64,000 bases of DNA, taken from Polyangiaceae bacterium (GTDB lineage: Bacteria; Myxococcota_A; Polyangia; Polyangiales; Polyangiaceae). The stretch is from positions 186,001-250,000 of the forward strand of contig JAHBVY010000005.1 of assembly GCA_019637265.1 (NCBI GenBank). Reading direction: 5' to 3'. Every line of letters starts with the position of its first letter. Within the stretch, counting starts at the first letter, position 1. Below the pieces are notes generated by a model. That model was not told the origin of the DNA, did no database searches, and was given only the letters and a program-made list of their open reading frames with translations. Below are positions 27,011-35,492 of this stretch, piece by piece. The translations under genes were made by a program, and so were the position numbers.

Positions 27011-27790
27011 TTGTCATTGATAACCGTGCCCCTCAGCGTCCGCCAAAGCACCGAGCTGTTCCACCTCGTCTTCCTCCGCGCGCTCCTCGCGAAGGGTGAT
27101 GACAAGGGGCTCATCGCGCTGAAGGGTGGCTGCAACCTGCGCTTCTTCTTCGGCAGCGTCCGCTACTCGGAAGACCTGGACCTCGACGTCGTGGTGATGG
27201 CGAAAGAAACGCTGAAGAACAAGGTCGACCGCCTGCTGAAGTCACCCGCCGTCGCCACGCCGCTCAAGACCCACGGGCTGACTATCGTCGAGACGTCCGC
27301 TCCCAAGCAGACGGAGACGACCCAGCGGTGGAAGGTGGCGTTGCAACGCGCGGGTGACGCGCTGCCGATCCGCACGAAGGTCGAGTTCTCGCGCCGCGAC
27401 GACATCAAGGGGGCAAGGTTCGAGGCTGCCGATCGCGAAGTGCTCCGCCCCTATGGCCTGATGCCGGTGCTCGCGACGCACTACCTCACGGCATCCGCCA
27501 CGCGCCAGAAGATCCACGCCCTGGCCGCGCGCAGCGAGCCACAAGCGCGCGACGTGTTCGACCTCGCGCTGCTCCTCGCCCGACCGGACGCGGCCGATCT
27601 CTCGCTCGACACCGCCGCCAAGAAGTGGCTGGGTGAGGCGATCGATCGCGCGATGGCGATCTCGTTCGACGAGTACACCTCCCGAGTGGTCGCCTACCTC
27701 GAGCCGGGTCACAGCGACATCTACGCGAGCAGCGACGCGTGGAACGCCCTACAAGAGGACGTCGTCCTTCGACTGGAGGCGCTCCGATGA
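27011..27790 (+). CDS. AbiEii/AbiGii-family nucleotidyltransferase toxin
   Basis: Toxin component of a type IV toxin-antitoxin pair, a nucleotidyltransferase (DUF1814) of 259 residues. In studied AbiE systems the toxin is bacteriostatic and acts during phage infection. The signature LKGGCNLRFFFGSVRYSEDL with DLDV is the G-S/G-x-D-x-D nucleotidyltransferase core, here with GSVRYSEDLDLD. Downstream, RTKVEFSRRD and the helix with QARDVFDLALLLA are typical. The start may be TTG at 27011 or GTG at 27026; both lack a good ribosome site. It comes first and overlaps the antitoxin-like gene by 4 nt, the reverse of the usual order. Confidence 0.85.
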   Translation: MSLITVPLSVRQSTELFHLVFLRALLAKGDDKGLIALKGGCNLRFFFGSVRYSEDLDLDVVVMAKETLKNKVDRLLKSPAVATPLKTHGLTIVETSAPKQTETTQRWKVALQRAGDALPIRTKVEFSRRDDIKGARFEAADREVLRPYGLMPVLATHYLTASATRQKIHALAARSEPQARDVFDLALLLARPDAADLSLDTAAKKWLGEAIDRAMAISFDEYTSRVVAYLEPGHSDIYASSDAWNALQEDVVLRLEALR

Positions 27791-28398
27791 GCTCGACGGA
27801 GGCCCTCGCCATCCTGCGCGATCTGGGTGTGCCGGTGGTCGTCACGTCGGATGCCGCAGCGGCTCTTCAGCTGACGACCGCGGCGGCGAGCCAAACGCTC
27901 ACGCGGCTCGCCCAGGTGGGGCTCATCCGCAAGCTGCGCCACGGCACTTGGTGGCTCGAGAGCGCGGTCGATCCGCTGCGCCTCCCCGAGTACCTCACCT
28001 ATCCCATGCCCGCCTACGTGTCGCTCCAAACGGCGCTGCACCGGCGTGGTCTCATCGAACAGATCCCCGAGGTGGTGTACGCGGTGTCGCTCGCCAAACC
28101 AGCTAGGTTAACCACCTCCGTGGGCACCTTCTCGGTCCACCACGTGGCACCCGAGGTCTTCGGTGGCTTCGAGGTGATCGAGCACGACGTGAAGCTCGCC
28201 ACGGCCGAGAAGGCGCTCTTCGACTTCGCCTACCTCTCGAGCGGCCGCTCGCGCCTGTTCACGAGCTTACCGGAGCTCGAATTGCCGCGCGGATTCAAGC
28301 AGAGCCATCTGTCACGTTGGCTTACCAAAATCCCATCGAGCCGCAGCCGCACCCTCACCGCGCAGAAGCTCGACGAGCTGCTCGCCCGAGCAGCGTAG
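27787..28398 (+). CDS. AbiEi-family antitoxin / transcriptional regulator
   Basis: 203 residues from the ATG at 27787, which overlaps the toxin stop (ATGA). The N-terminus is a winged helix: AILRDLGVPVVVTSDAAAAL, LTTAAASQTLTRLAQVGLIR, RKLRHGTWWL. The middle and C-terminal parts match the AbiEi type: YLTYPMPAYVSLQTALHRRG, VIEHDVKLATAEKALFDFAY and a C-terminal helical end. AbiEi proteins repress their own operon and antagonise the AbiEii toxin without direct binding. Here it lies downstream of the toxin. The 31-bp repeat begins two bases after its stop codon. Confidence 0.83.
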   Translation: MSSTEALAILRDLGVPVVVTSDAAAALQLTTAAASQTLTRLAQVGLIRKLRHGTWWLESAVDPLRLPEYLTYPMPAYVSLQTALHRRGLIEQIPEVVYAVSLAKPARLTTSVGTFSVHHVAPEVFGGFEVIEHDVKLATAEKALFDFAYLSSGRSRLFTSLPELELPRGFKQSHLSRWLTKIPSSRSRTLTAQKLDELLARAA

Positions 28399-28399
28399 C

Positions 28400-28430
28400 G
28401 GATCGATCGGGGGGTTTGCCTGTTTTGCGC
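28400..28430 (+). repeat. 31-bp inverted repeat, left copy
   Basis: Begins GGATCGATCGGGGGGTTTGC and ends TGTTTTGCGC. It is an exact reverse complement (31/31) of 30412-30442. The identity stops sharply at both ends. It begins 2 nt after the AbiEi-like gene. Confidence 0.95.
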
Positions 28431-28462
28431 TGAGCGGCGCTGTAGCAGGCCGTGCTCCGTAG

Positions 28463-29167
28463 TCAGGTGCGCCCACGCTTCGTAACCGCGTAGCGACGCG
28501 CGATGAGCCAGCACACGGTCAGGAAATGCCACGGACGGACACCGCTCGCCTCATCGGCGTAGATGGGGCGCACTGGCACCTCGGCGACGCGCAGCCTGGC
28601 TTGGCTCAGGAGCCCCAACAGGTCATTGGGATAGCCGTAGCGGGGCCACAGCTCATCGAGCGGTAGCACCCTCAGCGCGGCAGCGCTGATCGCGGTGTAG
28701 CCACACTGACTATCACTGAGGGCGTAGCCCGTGGCGCGGGCGGTGAGCCAGCCGAGGGCGTGCCCCGCGGCGCGGCGGGCGAGCGGCATCCGGCGCTTGT
28801 CCGGGTGGATCAGGCGGTTGCCCTTCACGTAGTCGGCGCGGTCCGCCAGGATGGGCTCGGCGAGCGCCGGGAGATCGGCGGGATCCATTTGATCGTCAGC
28901 TGCCATGACGATTATGAGGTCCGCGCCCTCACTGAGAGCACGCCGGTAGCCGGTGCGGATCGCCGCGCCGACCCCGAGGTTCCGCGGGTGCCGCTCCAGG
29001 ACGAGCCGCGCATCGCCTGCTTCGCGAGCTGCGCGACTCGTGGCGTCGGGGCTCGCGTCGTCGACCACCACCACCCCATCCACGCAGGCTGGAACGCGGC
29101 GGAGCGTGCGCGGCAGCAAGCGCTCCTCACGGTAGGCAGGGATCACCAGCCAGATGCTTCGCTGCAT
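28463..29167 (-). CDS. Family 2 glycosyltransferase (DPM1/GtrB-like)
   Basis: Cytoplasmic, probably membrane-associated glycosyltransferase transferring a sugar from a nucleotide donor, possibly to a polyprenyl phosphate. 234 residues from the ATG at 29165-29167 (MQRSIWLVIPAYREERLL); the frame is open much further upstream only as an artefact of base composition. The donor site shows VVVVDDASPDAT and NLGVGAAIRTGYRRAL, and the metal-binding DxD region is MAADDQMDP. RRPAGHALGW-like ARRAAGHALGWLTARATGY and QCGYTAISAAALRVL follow. No C-terminal membrane helices are seen, unlike GtrB. It is the first gene inside the inverted-repeat block. Confidence 0.9.
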   Translation of the reverse strand: MQRSIWLVIPAYREERLLPRTLRRVPACVDGVVVVDDASPDATSRAAREAGDARLVLERHPRNLGVGAAIRTGYRRALSEGADLIIVMAADDQMDPADLPALAEPILADRADYVKGNRLIHPDKRRMPLARRAAGHALGWLTARATGYALSDSQCGYTAISAAALRVLPLDELWPRYGYPNDLLGLLSQARLRVAEVPVRPIYADEASGVRPWHFLTVCWLIARRYAVTKRGRT

Positions 29168-29230
29168 CAGCACGGCGCCTGGTAGCCGTGCCGCACGGCT
29201 CAGGCAAGGCCAGCGTGTGTTGCCGGAGCA

Positions 29231-29884
29231 GTGGGGTCGAGCTATTCGGCGGCGGTGCAGAGCCCCAGCGGGAAAAGCTCCCTGAGCCGCCGCCGCGCGC
29301 TCCAGCTGGGGCTCGGAGCGGGCGGGGTGCTCGTGCTCGGGTGGCTCGGCTACTCGTGGCTGCGCTTCCCCAGCGACCGCACGCCGGAGGGGGCCTACCT
29401 GCGGGTCGTCAGCGCGGTGAACCGCGATCGACCGGAGGCCCTGTTCGCCTACCTGGAGACCGACGCTCAGCACGCCTGTTATTCCGTGGGGAAATATCGC
29501 CGTCAGGCGCGTGACCGCGTGCTCGCGGACTACCCGGAGCCTGAGCGGAGCGAGCTGGCTGAGCGCTACCGTCTCTTCGCGGAGGCGACCGACGGCGAGG
29601 ATGTGTTCGCCTTGTACGCGCGGAGCGAAGGCTGGCTCGATCGGCTGCGCCGCGACCTCTCCGGGGTGGCCCGGGTGGAGGAGGTGGGCGCGCGCGCCAG
29701 CGTGGAGACGGTGCGCGGCACGCGCTACTCGTTCCGGCGCCGTGAGAACGGCATTTGGGGGCTGACGACGTTCACCGCCCCGCTGGTAGCCGAGGGCGAG
29801 AAGGCGGCGCGCGATCTCCAAGTCATCGAGCGGGCGGCGGACGACTACGCGCGCGCCAAGCGCCGCGCACCGGATGGCGGCTAG
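29231..29884 (+). CDS. Hypothetical single-pass membrane-anchored protein
   Basis: 217 residues, GTG start at 29231. A basic SRRRALQ motif precedes a membrane helix at about 25-46 (LGLGAGGVLVLGWLGYSWLR), so the rest (about 47-217) lies outside the membrane. That domain is helix-rich and begins PEGAYLRVVSAVNRDRPEAL, ending in a basic helix. I recognise no family; a similar layout is seen in short SnoaL/NTF2-like domains, but this is a guess. It is divergent from the glycosyltransferase (64 nt) and convergent with the rhodanese gene (34 nt). Confidence 0.65.
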   Translation: MGSSYSAAVQSPSGKSSLSRRRALQLGLGAGGVLVLGWLGYSWLRFPSDRTPEGAYLRVVSAVNRDRPEALFAYLETDAQHACYSVGKYRRQARDRVLADYPEPERSELAERYRLFAEATDGEDVFALYARSEGWLDRLRRDLSGVARVEEVGARASVETVRGTRYSFRRRENGIWGLTTFTAPLVAEGEKAARDLQVIERAADDYARAKRRAPDGG

Positions 29885-29918
29885 CTCACGCCGACTCATC
29901 AGTACGAGCTGGCCGTGC

Positions 29919-30347
29919 TCAGCGGACGCTGGCCGCGAGCGCCTGGTAGCTCCGAGGTCCACCATCCCCGACTTCGACGGGCTTCCCCAGCCGCGCCCAG
30001 CCCGGCGCGCGGCGCCCGAACGCATCGCGGCGTCCGTCGAAGCCCACCGCGAGGTGCGCCAAGCGCTGGAAGCCCGCTCGAGCCAGCACCTCCGCCGCCT
30101 CCAGCGAGCGGTTCCCTGAGCGGCACCCCAAGATCAGGAGCTCTTCCTTATGGAAATGCTCAAGGACCACCGCAGCGAACCGAGGGTTGAGCTCGAAGCG
30201 GATCGAGCCAGCGAACAGGAGCGGCACGTTGTACGCCCCCACCGGGTGCCCCAACACGAACTCCGGCTCCGACCGCACGTCGAGGTAAGGGCGCCCCGCC
30301 GCGAGCAACGCCTCCACCTGATCCGCGTCCAGGTCCTCGACATCCAT
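29919..30347 (-). CDS. Rhodanese-like domain protein
   Basis: Single rhodanese domain of 142 residues, cytoplasmic. The start EDLDADQVEALLAAGRPYLD and VRSEPEF are the usual CH2A region; the active-site loop is CRSGNR with C75 in LLILGCRSGNRSLEAAEVL. The loop has six residues, as in sulfurtransferases rather than phosphatases. Such proteins carry persulfide sulfur or serve in cyanide or redox chemistry. It is the last gene within the inverted-repeat block and has no partner that suggests a substrate. Confidence 0.9.
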   Translation of the reverse strand: MDVEDLDADQVEALLAAGRPYLDVRSEPEFVLGHPVGAYNVPLLFAGSIRFELNPRFAAVVLEHFHKEELLILGCRSGNRSLEAAEVLARAGFQRLAHLAVGFDGRRDAFGRRAPGWARLGKPVEVGDGGPRSYQALAASVR

Positions 30348-30411
30348 CGTGCAGGTACCAGCTGAGGGTGAACCAGTGACTAGCTCCCGGAGACTCGGCT
30401 AGCGCGCTTTG

Positions 30412-30442
30412 GCGCAAAACAGGCAAACCCCCCGATCGATCC
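30412..30442 (-). repeat. 31-bp inverted repeat, right copy
   Basis: Perfect reverse complement of 28400-28430; together they bound 1,981 bp. It lies in a 292-nt gap between the rhodanese gene and the end of purB, and on the minus strand it is downstream of purB, as the left copy is downstream of the AbiEi-like gene. Nothing else is recognised in this gap. Confidence 0.95.
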
Positions 30443-30639
30443 GTGATGGATCGTGAGGCTGCCTTTGATGAGGACGCGCGCTGCTCCGGATGAGCGGCGC
30501 TCGAAGGCCCTATCCAAGGCGCCCACCGCCTCGCGGCGAGCCCTCACGCTGCCAGCCCGGCAGACTGGAGCGATGGAGCTGCGCGGTGGCCACGTGGCCA
30601 GGAAGCCACCTGTCATCCAGCCTGCCCTGATGGTCACCT

Positions 30640-31938
30640 TCACGCCTCGATCGCGCGCTGCACGAGCAACTCGGCGTGGCGCAGGGTGTGGCTCAGGTCG
30701 AAGCAGCGATCGAGCACCTCGGGGCCGAGGTGCGCGGTGACGTCGGGGTCGGCACCGAGTAGTACGCGGAACTCACCTTCGCCTGACCAGGCGCGCATCG
30801 CGCTGCGCTGCACCAGCTCGTAAGCGCGCTGGCGCGGGAGGCCGGCGCCCACCAGCTCCAGCATGACCCCTTCGCTGAAGTAGAGGCCGCCGCTCTTCGC
30901 CAGGTTCCGCGCGAGCGCCTCGGGGTACACCACCAGGCCCTCCACCACCTGCGTGGCGCGCTCCAACATGAAGCCGAGGGTGGCGGTGACATCCGGCGCC
31001 AGCATGCGCTCCACCGAAGAGTGCGAGATGTCGCGCTCGTGCCAGAGGGCGATGTTCTCGAGCGCGGGCGTCACCGCGGCGCGCACCACGCGCGCGAGGC
31101 CACACAGGTTCTCGCTGAGCACGGGGTTGCGCTTGTGAGGCATCGCCGAAGAGCCCTTCTGCCCCTGGCTGAAGCGCTCCTCCGCCTCCGCCACCTCAGT
31201 GCGCTGCCAGTGACGCACGTTCGTCGCCAGGCGCTCGATCGCCGCCGCGAGCAGCGCGAAGGCAGAGAACAGCGCCGCGTGACGATCCCGCGCCACCACT
31301 TGGGTGGCCACCGTCTCCGGCGTGAGGCCGAGCGCCGAGAGCGCCTCCGCTTCGAGCTGAGGCGTGAGGTGCGCGTAGGTGCCCACCGCGCCCGCCAGCT
31401 TCCCCACCGCCACCTCCGCGCGCGCCGCCTTCACCCGCTGGGCGGCGCGCTTCACCTCCGCGAGGTGCCCCGCGAGCGCCACGCCGAAGGTGACCGGCTC
31501 CGCGTGGATACCGTGAGAACGCCCGATCATCGGCGTCTTCGCGTGCTCCTTCGCGCGCGCTGCGAGCGCTGCGATCAGCGCCTCGGCGCGCTGCGAGATG
31601 GCGTCCGTCGCTCGCGTGAGGAGGAGCGCGAGGGAGGTGTCGAGCACGTCGCTCGAAGTGAGGCCGCGATGGAGCCAGCGCGCAGGCTCACCCGCGAGCT
31701 CCTCCACGTGGGTGAGGAAGGCGATCACGTCGTGGCGCGTGGTGCGCTCGATCTCGTCGATGCGCGCCGCCGAGAGCGTCAGCGACTGCGCGCGGATGGC
31801 GCTCGCGGTGCCCGCGGGCACGAGCCCCGCTTTCTCCATCGCCTCGGTCGCGGCCAGCTCCACGGTGAGCCACGTTTGATAACGCGTGTCGTCGGACCAC
31901 AGCTCGAGGAACTCACGGGGGGTGTAGCGCGGGATCAT
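30640..31938 (-). CDS. purB: Adenylosuccinate lyase
   Basis: Catalyses two fumarate-releasing steps of purine synthesis, forming AICAR and AMP. 432 residues, typical of the shorter bacterial PurB class. The fumarase/aspartase superfamily signature [17 protein letters not shown] is intact, [14 protein letters not shown] and [14 protein letters not shown] carry the two earlier conserved blocks with the catalytic histidine, and [17 protein letters not shown] the third. The C-terminal helical domain is normal. It is alone; the next gene, a large lipoprotein, ends 61 nt upstream. Confidence 0.96.
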   Translation of the reverse strand: MIPRYTPREFLELWSDDTRYQTWLTVELAATEAMEKAGLVPAGTASAIRAQSLTLSAARIDEIERTTRHDVIAFLTHVEELAGEPARWLHRGLTSSDVLDTSLALLLTRATDAISQRAEALIAALAARAKEHAKTPMIGRSHGIHAEPVTFGVALAGHLAEVKRAAQRVKAARAEVAVGKLAGAVGTYAHLTPQLEAEALSALGLTPETVATQVVARDRHAALFSAFALLAAAIERLATNVRHWQRTEVAEAEERFSQGQKGSSAMPHKRNPVLSENLCGLARVVRAAVTPALENIALWHERDISHSSVERMLAPDVTATLGFMLERATQVVEGLVVYPEALARNLAKSGGLYFSEGVMLELVGAGLPRQRAYELVQRSAMRAWSGEGEFRVLLGADPDVTAHLGPEVLDRCFDLSHTLRHAELLVQRAIEA

Positions 31939-31999
31939 GCGCGCCCCGTTAGTACAGGCATCGCGCGGTGGCTAGCGCCCGCGCGGTGACGCCAGCGCC

Positions 32000-34900
32000 T
32001 CACTCGGCTTGGACGCTGACGCCTGGCAACGCGTAGATCTCGGGCGGCACAGTCGCCGTCGGGTCGAAGCGGCAGCTCATCGGCAGCGGCTCGAAGCCGG
32101 GTGGCTGCCCTTCGGGCGCTCGCTGGAAGAGCCAGGCGTGCTCGAGATCGTGAGGGAGGATCAGCGCGTGGTCGGCGTCGTCTTCCACGCCGTGCGCGTC
32201 CAGAGCCGCGAGGCAGGGCGCCGTCGCGGTGCCGCCCAGCACCACGGAGCCGGAGATGAGCACGCGCTCCGCCTCGTCACCGACCACGATCACGGGGTGC
32301 CGTCCGCCGTTCAGGAATGGCTCCACGATCCGCGGACCGCTGGTGAGATCGCTCGCGCTGCAGCGCGTGGGCGCGGCGCCGAGCGCGACCTGGCTCGGCG
32401 CGGGGAGCGGCTCACCGCCCAACGACGCGGCGATGGGGAGCACGATGGTGCCTCCCCTGCCGCGCTCATCGAAGCGGGTGACCTGGAGCAGCTCGCGCCC
32501 GGCGTGCGCGGTGAGCGCCAGCTCGAGCTGGCGGTTCGCGACGCGCGCCTCGAGCGTACCAAAGCTCATCACGTCGATGGTTCCGCGCGGATCACGCACC
32601 ACCGCCGCGGCGTGGTTCAGCACGCTCAGCTCGAGGGCCACCCCGCCATCCTCCTTCGACGCGTGCACCCAGCCGAGCGTGACGCCCACGCTCCCCGAAG
32701 TGCTCCAGCGCGCCGTGGGGAAGGCAACCCGACTGCTCGCTTCGTCGATGAAGTAGGCTGCTTCACCCGAAGCTTGCAAGAACACCCCGCCCGGGGCGGG
32801 CTGCACGACGCCGCTGCCCAAGCCCACACCACGCACGCCGAGGCCGCCACTGCCCAAGGTACCCAGGCCACCCAAGCCACCGCCCGCAGCCGACCTCCCC
32901 GAGTCGAACAAGCCGCTCAGCTCGCTCGGATCGATCGGGCCAAACAGGCCGCTCACCTCGCCGCCCGACTCCTCCAAGATCTTGAGGATGCCCGAGCCGC
33001 CCCGCGGCTGCGGCTGCTTGGCAGCAGGTGCCTTCGGCTGCGGCTGCTTGGCGGGAGGTGCCTTTGGGGCGGGAGCCTGCTCACGTACGCCCAGCTGACC
33101 GATCCGCCGCGAGCGCAGCTTCCCATCGGCGGCGTCGTACCAGGCCACCTCCAGCTGCTGAACGCCACCCCCCGGCGCCGGGAGGTAACGCGCCGCCGCG
33201 GCGCCATGCTGATTCACCGCGCGGTGCACACGGTAGCCCACCGCGCTCTTGAGCGGTGGTAAGAGCACCTGAGCATCTACCCGCGACTCACGGCCGCGAT
33301 GCCCAGCGCGGAGCAACGTGACCGCCCCGGTCGCCGAGTCCGCCGCGAGGAACCACCACGCGTCCGCGCCGAGCACGGCCGCCTCCGCCTTCGGGGCGCT
33401 GGTGAGGCGCGGGAGAGATCGTTCGGGAGGCTCACTCAAGGTGCACACGAGCGGCGTCCGCAGCCGCCGCACGCGCTGCTGCGCGCTCCCCGGCCTGGGC
33501 ACGATAGGCAGCTCCTCTGATGGCTTGCCCCAGCCGCTCCGACTCAGGAAATCCCCCACCACGCAGCCGCTCACGCTGCACACCACGCTCGTTTCGCAGC
33601 TCCCGCTCTCACACAGCTTGCCGGGCAGCGGCCCGAGCGATCGCCACTCGGCGCCGCCGTCTTGTGTCTCCCACACCTCGCCGCGACCCTGGGCGAGCCC
33701 ACGCCCGCCGGCGATGCCGAGCGCCTGGGTGCCCGACGGCGTCCCCTCGTTCACCATCAGCGGGCGCCCGTCGTAGTCCGTCACCACCAGGTGGGTCTCC
33801 GGGCCATACGCCACGCTGAAGCCGAACGTCGCGTCATCCCCCGCGCCGAAGCGCACGCGGGGCGGAGCGGAGCGCTCGCTCACCATCGGCACCTCGGCGA
33901 TGTCTTCACCGCGGAAGGTCTTGCCGCCGTCCGTCGAGGTGAAGACCGCGAAATGCGCGTCCTTGGCGCGGATCCCCGCCGCCACGGCCACGCGCCCGTC
34001 GGGCGAGAACCCGAGCGTGAGCGCGCGACCACGCAGCGAAGGCGTAGTCGCGGGACGGAACTTCAGGCCGCCCTCCTCCTCTTCCGCGAGGGAATGAATC
34101 CCCTCGGGGATGCAGCCAGCGGCCGACGCGTCCTCCTTACACAGCCCGCTGACGAGCAGCGCCCCAGCGTCCCCCACCGCGAGCTCGAGCCCCGCGATGC
34201 GCCCCACCGCCTCCACCTCGAGCTCGTGCCAGTCCTTGCCTGCGTCCGCGCTCTCATAGAAGCCAATCGGCTGAGAAGGGTCCCCCGGCCGCTCGCCGCA
34301 GGCCACCACCAGCCGTCGCTCGAACGCGCCCAGCTTGATCGTGGCGCACTCAGGGAGGCTGACGGGTCGTACGCTGAGCTCACCTTTGAGCGTGCCGCTC
34401 CGGAGCTCCCAGGTCCGCTTGCCCGGCGTCCGCGCGATCTCGAGGTAGCGCTCACCCAGGAGCACCGCGCTCCGTTGCTCGAGCGCGCTGGCCCGCGGCC
34501 CGTAACCGAGCTCAGCCTCGATCTCCAGGCCCTTGGGCGCCGCCCCGCCCCCGCCACCCTGTTTGACAGCTCCCTTGACGATCCGTTGCTCTTCGCGATG
34601 CCCGCGCACCACCACGCCCTCACCCTGGCGCACCAGCGTGTGCGCCCCGACCCGCGGGGCGTCCAAGGGGCGCCACGATCGGCCACTGTCGGACGTCATC
34701 CACAGCCGCTCAGGGAACGACAACGCGTAGCCCTCGCGCGCGCCAACCAGCTCCACGTCAGCGAAGCGATCGACCTGGCGCGCTCCAGGCACCTTCGCTG
34801 GGACCCACTCGCTCGCGCCGCTCGCCTCGAGCTCGAGGCTCACCAGCGCCCCGTGGGTGTCCACGCCCGCGAGCCCCTCATCCCCCACCGACATCCTCTC

Positions 34901-35380
34901 GAGGCCCCGCGTGGGCGCCACCACCCGCGAGAACTCTCCGAGCGGCGTCGCGGCGATGTAGTGCGTGCCGCTCGCGCCCACGAACACCCAGCGGTCCCCA
35001 CGCGGCGCGGCGAACACCAACGTCTCCCCCGCCAGCCGCGGCGCCGCTCGAGGTGCGCCCTTCGGCGTCGTGAGCCAGCGCTCACCGCCCTCACCCACGT
35101 AGAGCGCGCTCCCCTTCGTGAGCTCCACCTTGGCGTGCATCTTCGCGGGGCGCGAGGGGTGATATCGCCAGGTTGCCGGACCACTTCCTTCGGCGCTCTT
35201 CGCCAAGGTGAGGAGCGACGTGCGCGGCGCTTCGTGCTGCGGCGCGCCGCACGAAGCCACCAGGAGCGAAGCCAGCGCAGCCGTCACAGGTGCGCGAGTG
35301 GGTTTTGGGGGTTTGGCAGCGCACCCCACGGCCGCGCTGCGGCCCCCTCGAGAGACCCTGGGCTTGAAACGACTGACCAT
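32000..35380 (-). CDS. Very large BNR/beta-propeller lipoprotein
   Basis: 1,126 residues from the ATG at 35378-35380. The leader holds a basic region and a hydrophobic stretch VTAALASLLVASC, a lipobox, so it is a lipoprotein. The leader is unusually long because residues about 15-30 (CAAKPPKPT and neighbours) are encoded by a copy of the dispersed G/T module. The mature part has many sialidase/BNR-like Asp-box repeats (MTSDSGRSWRPLD, YESADAGKDWHELE, FTSTDGGKTFRGED, ETQDGGAEWRSLG), giving one or two propellers. A low-complexity region follows with KQPQPKAP repeats and a Gly/Leu stretch (GGLGGLGTLGSGGLG). Function unknown; probably surface or periplasmic. Confidence 0.8.
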   Translation of the reverse strand: MVSRFKPRVSRGGRSAAVGCAAKPPKPTRAPVTAALASLLVASCGAPQHEAPRTSLLTLAKSAEGSGPATWRYHPSRPAKMHAKVELTKGSALYVGEGGERWLTTPKGAPRAAPRLAGETLVFAAPRGDRWVFVGASGTHYIAATPLGEFSRVVAPTRGLERMSVGDEGLAGVDTHGALVSLELEASGASEWVPAKVPGARQVDRFADVELVGAREGYALSFPERLWMTSDSGRSWRPLDAPRVGAHTLVRQGEGVVVRGHREEQRIVKGAVKQGGGGGAAPKGLEIEAELGYGPRASALEQRSAVLLGERYLEIARTPGKRTWELRSGTLKGELSVRPVSLPECATIKLGAFERRLVVACGERPGDPSQPIGFYESADAGKDWHELEVEAVGRIAGLELAVGDAGALLVSGLCKEDASAAGCIPEGIHSLAEEEEGGLKFRPATTPSLRGRALTLGFSPDGRVAVAAGIRAKDAHFAVFTSTDGGKTFRGEDIAEVPMVSERSAPPRVRFGAGDDATFGFSVAYGPETHLVVTDYDGRPLMVNEGTPSGTQALGIAGGRGLAQGRGEVWETQDGGAEWRSLGPLPGKLCESGSCETSVVCSVSGCVVGDFLSRSGWGKPSEELPIVPRPGSAQQRVRRLRTPLVCTLSEPPERSLPRLTSAPKAEAAVLGADAWWFLAADSATGAVTLLRAGHRGRESRVDAQVLLPPLKSAVGYRVHRAVNQHGAAAARYLPAPGGGVQQLEVAWYDAADGKLRSRRIGQLGVREQAPAPKAPPAKQPQPKAPAAKQPQPRGGSGILKILEESGGEVSGLFGPIDPSELSGLFDSGRSAAGGGLGGLGTLGSGGLGVRGVGLGSGVVQPAPGGVFLQASGEAAYFIDEASSRVAFPTARWSTSGSVGVTLGWVHASKEDGGVALELSVLNHAAAVVRDPRGTIDVMSFGTLEARVANRQLELALTAHAGRELLQVTRFDERGRGGTIVLPIAASLGGEPLPAPSQVALGAAPTRCSASDLTSGPRIVEPFLNGGRHPVIVVGDEAERVLISGSVVLGGTATAPCLAALDAHGVEDDADHALILPHDLEHAWLFQRAPEGQPPGFEPLPMSCRFDPTATVPPEIYALPGVSVQAE
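35289..35325 (+). repeat. G/T-rich module enclosed by a 7-bp stem, inside a coding region
   Basis: GGTGCGC and GCGCACC flank a loop with GGGTTTTGGGGGTTTGGCA. It falls within the leader coding region of the BNR lipoprotein on the other strand, where it is read as AAKPPKPT. Confidence 0.65.
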
Positions 35381-35492
35381 GCGCGCCCCCAAGCCTAGCC
35401 CATCTGCTCGCGACGTTGCGGTGATGAGCCCGCCTACGTTACGCTCACGGTGCGTGACGGACGACTGGGCACCTGGGGAGCGAGCGCCAGCG

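Noticed and set aside
29168-30025. Long N-terminal extension of the glycosyltransferase
   Set aside because: The frame stays open for 286 more codons, but these overlap antisense with a better gene and lack conserved sequence; the family start is the ATG at 29165-29167.
28400-30442. Inverted-repeat block considered as an insertion sequence
   Set aside because: There is no transposase, no clear target duplication, and the genes inside are ordinary; the repeats may be copies of the dispersed module.
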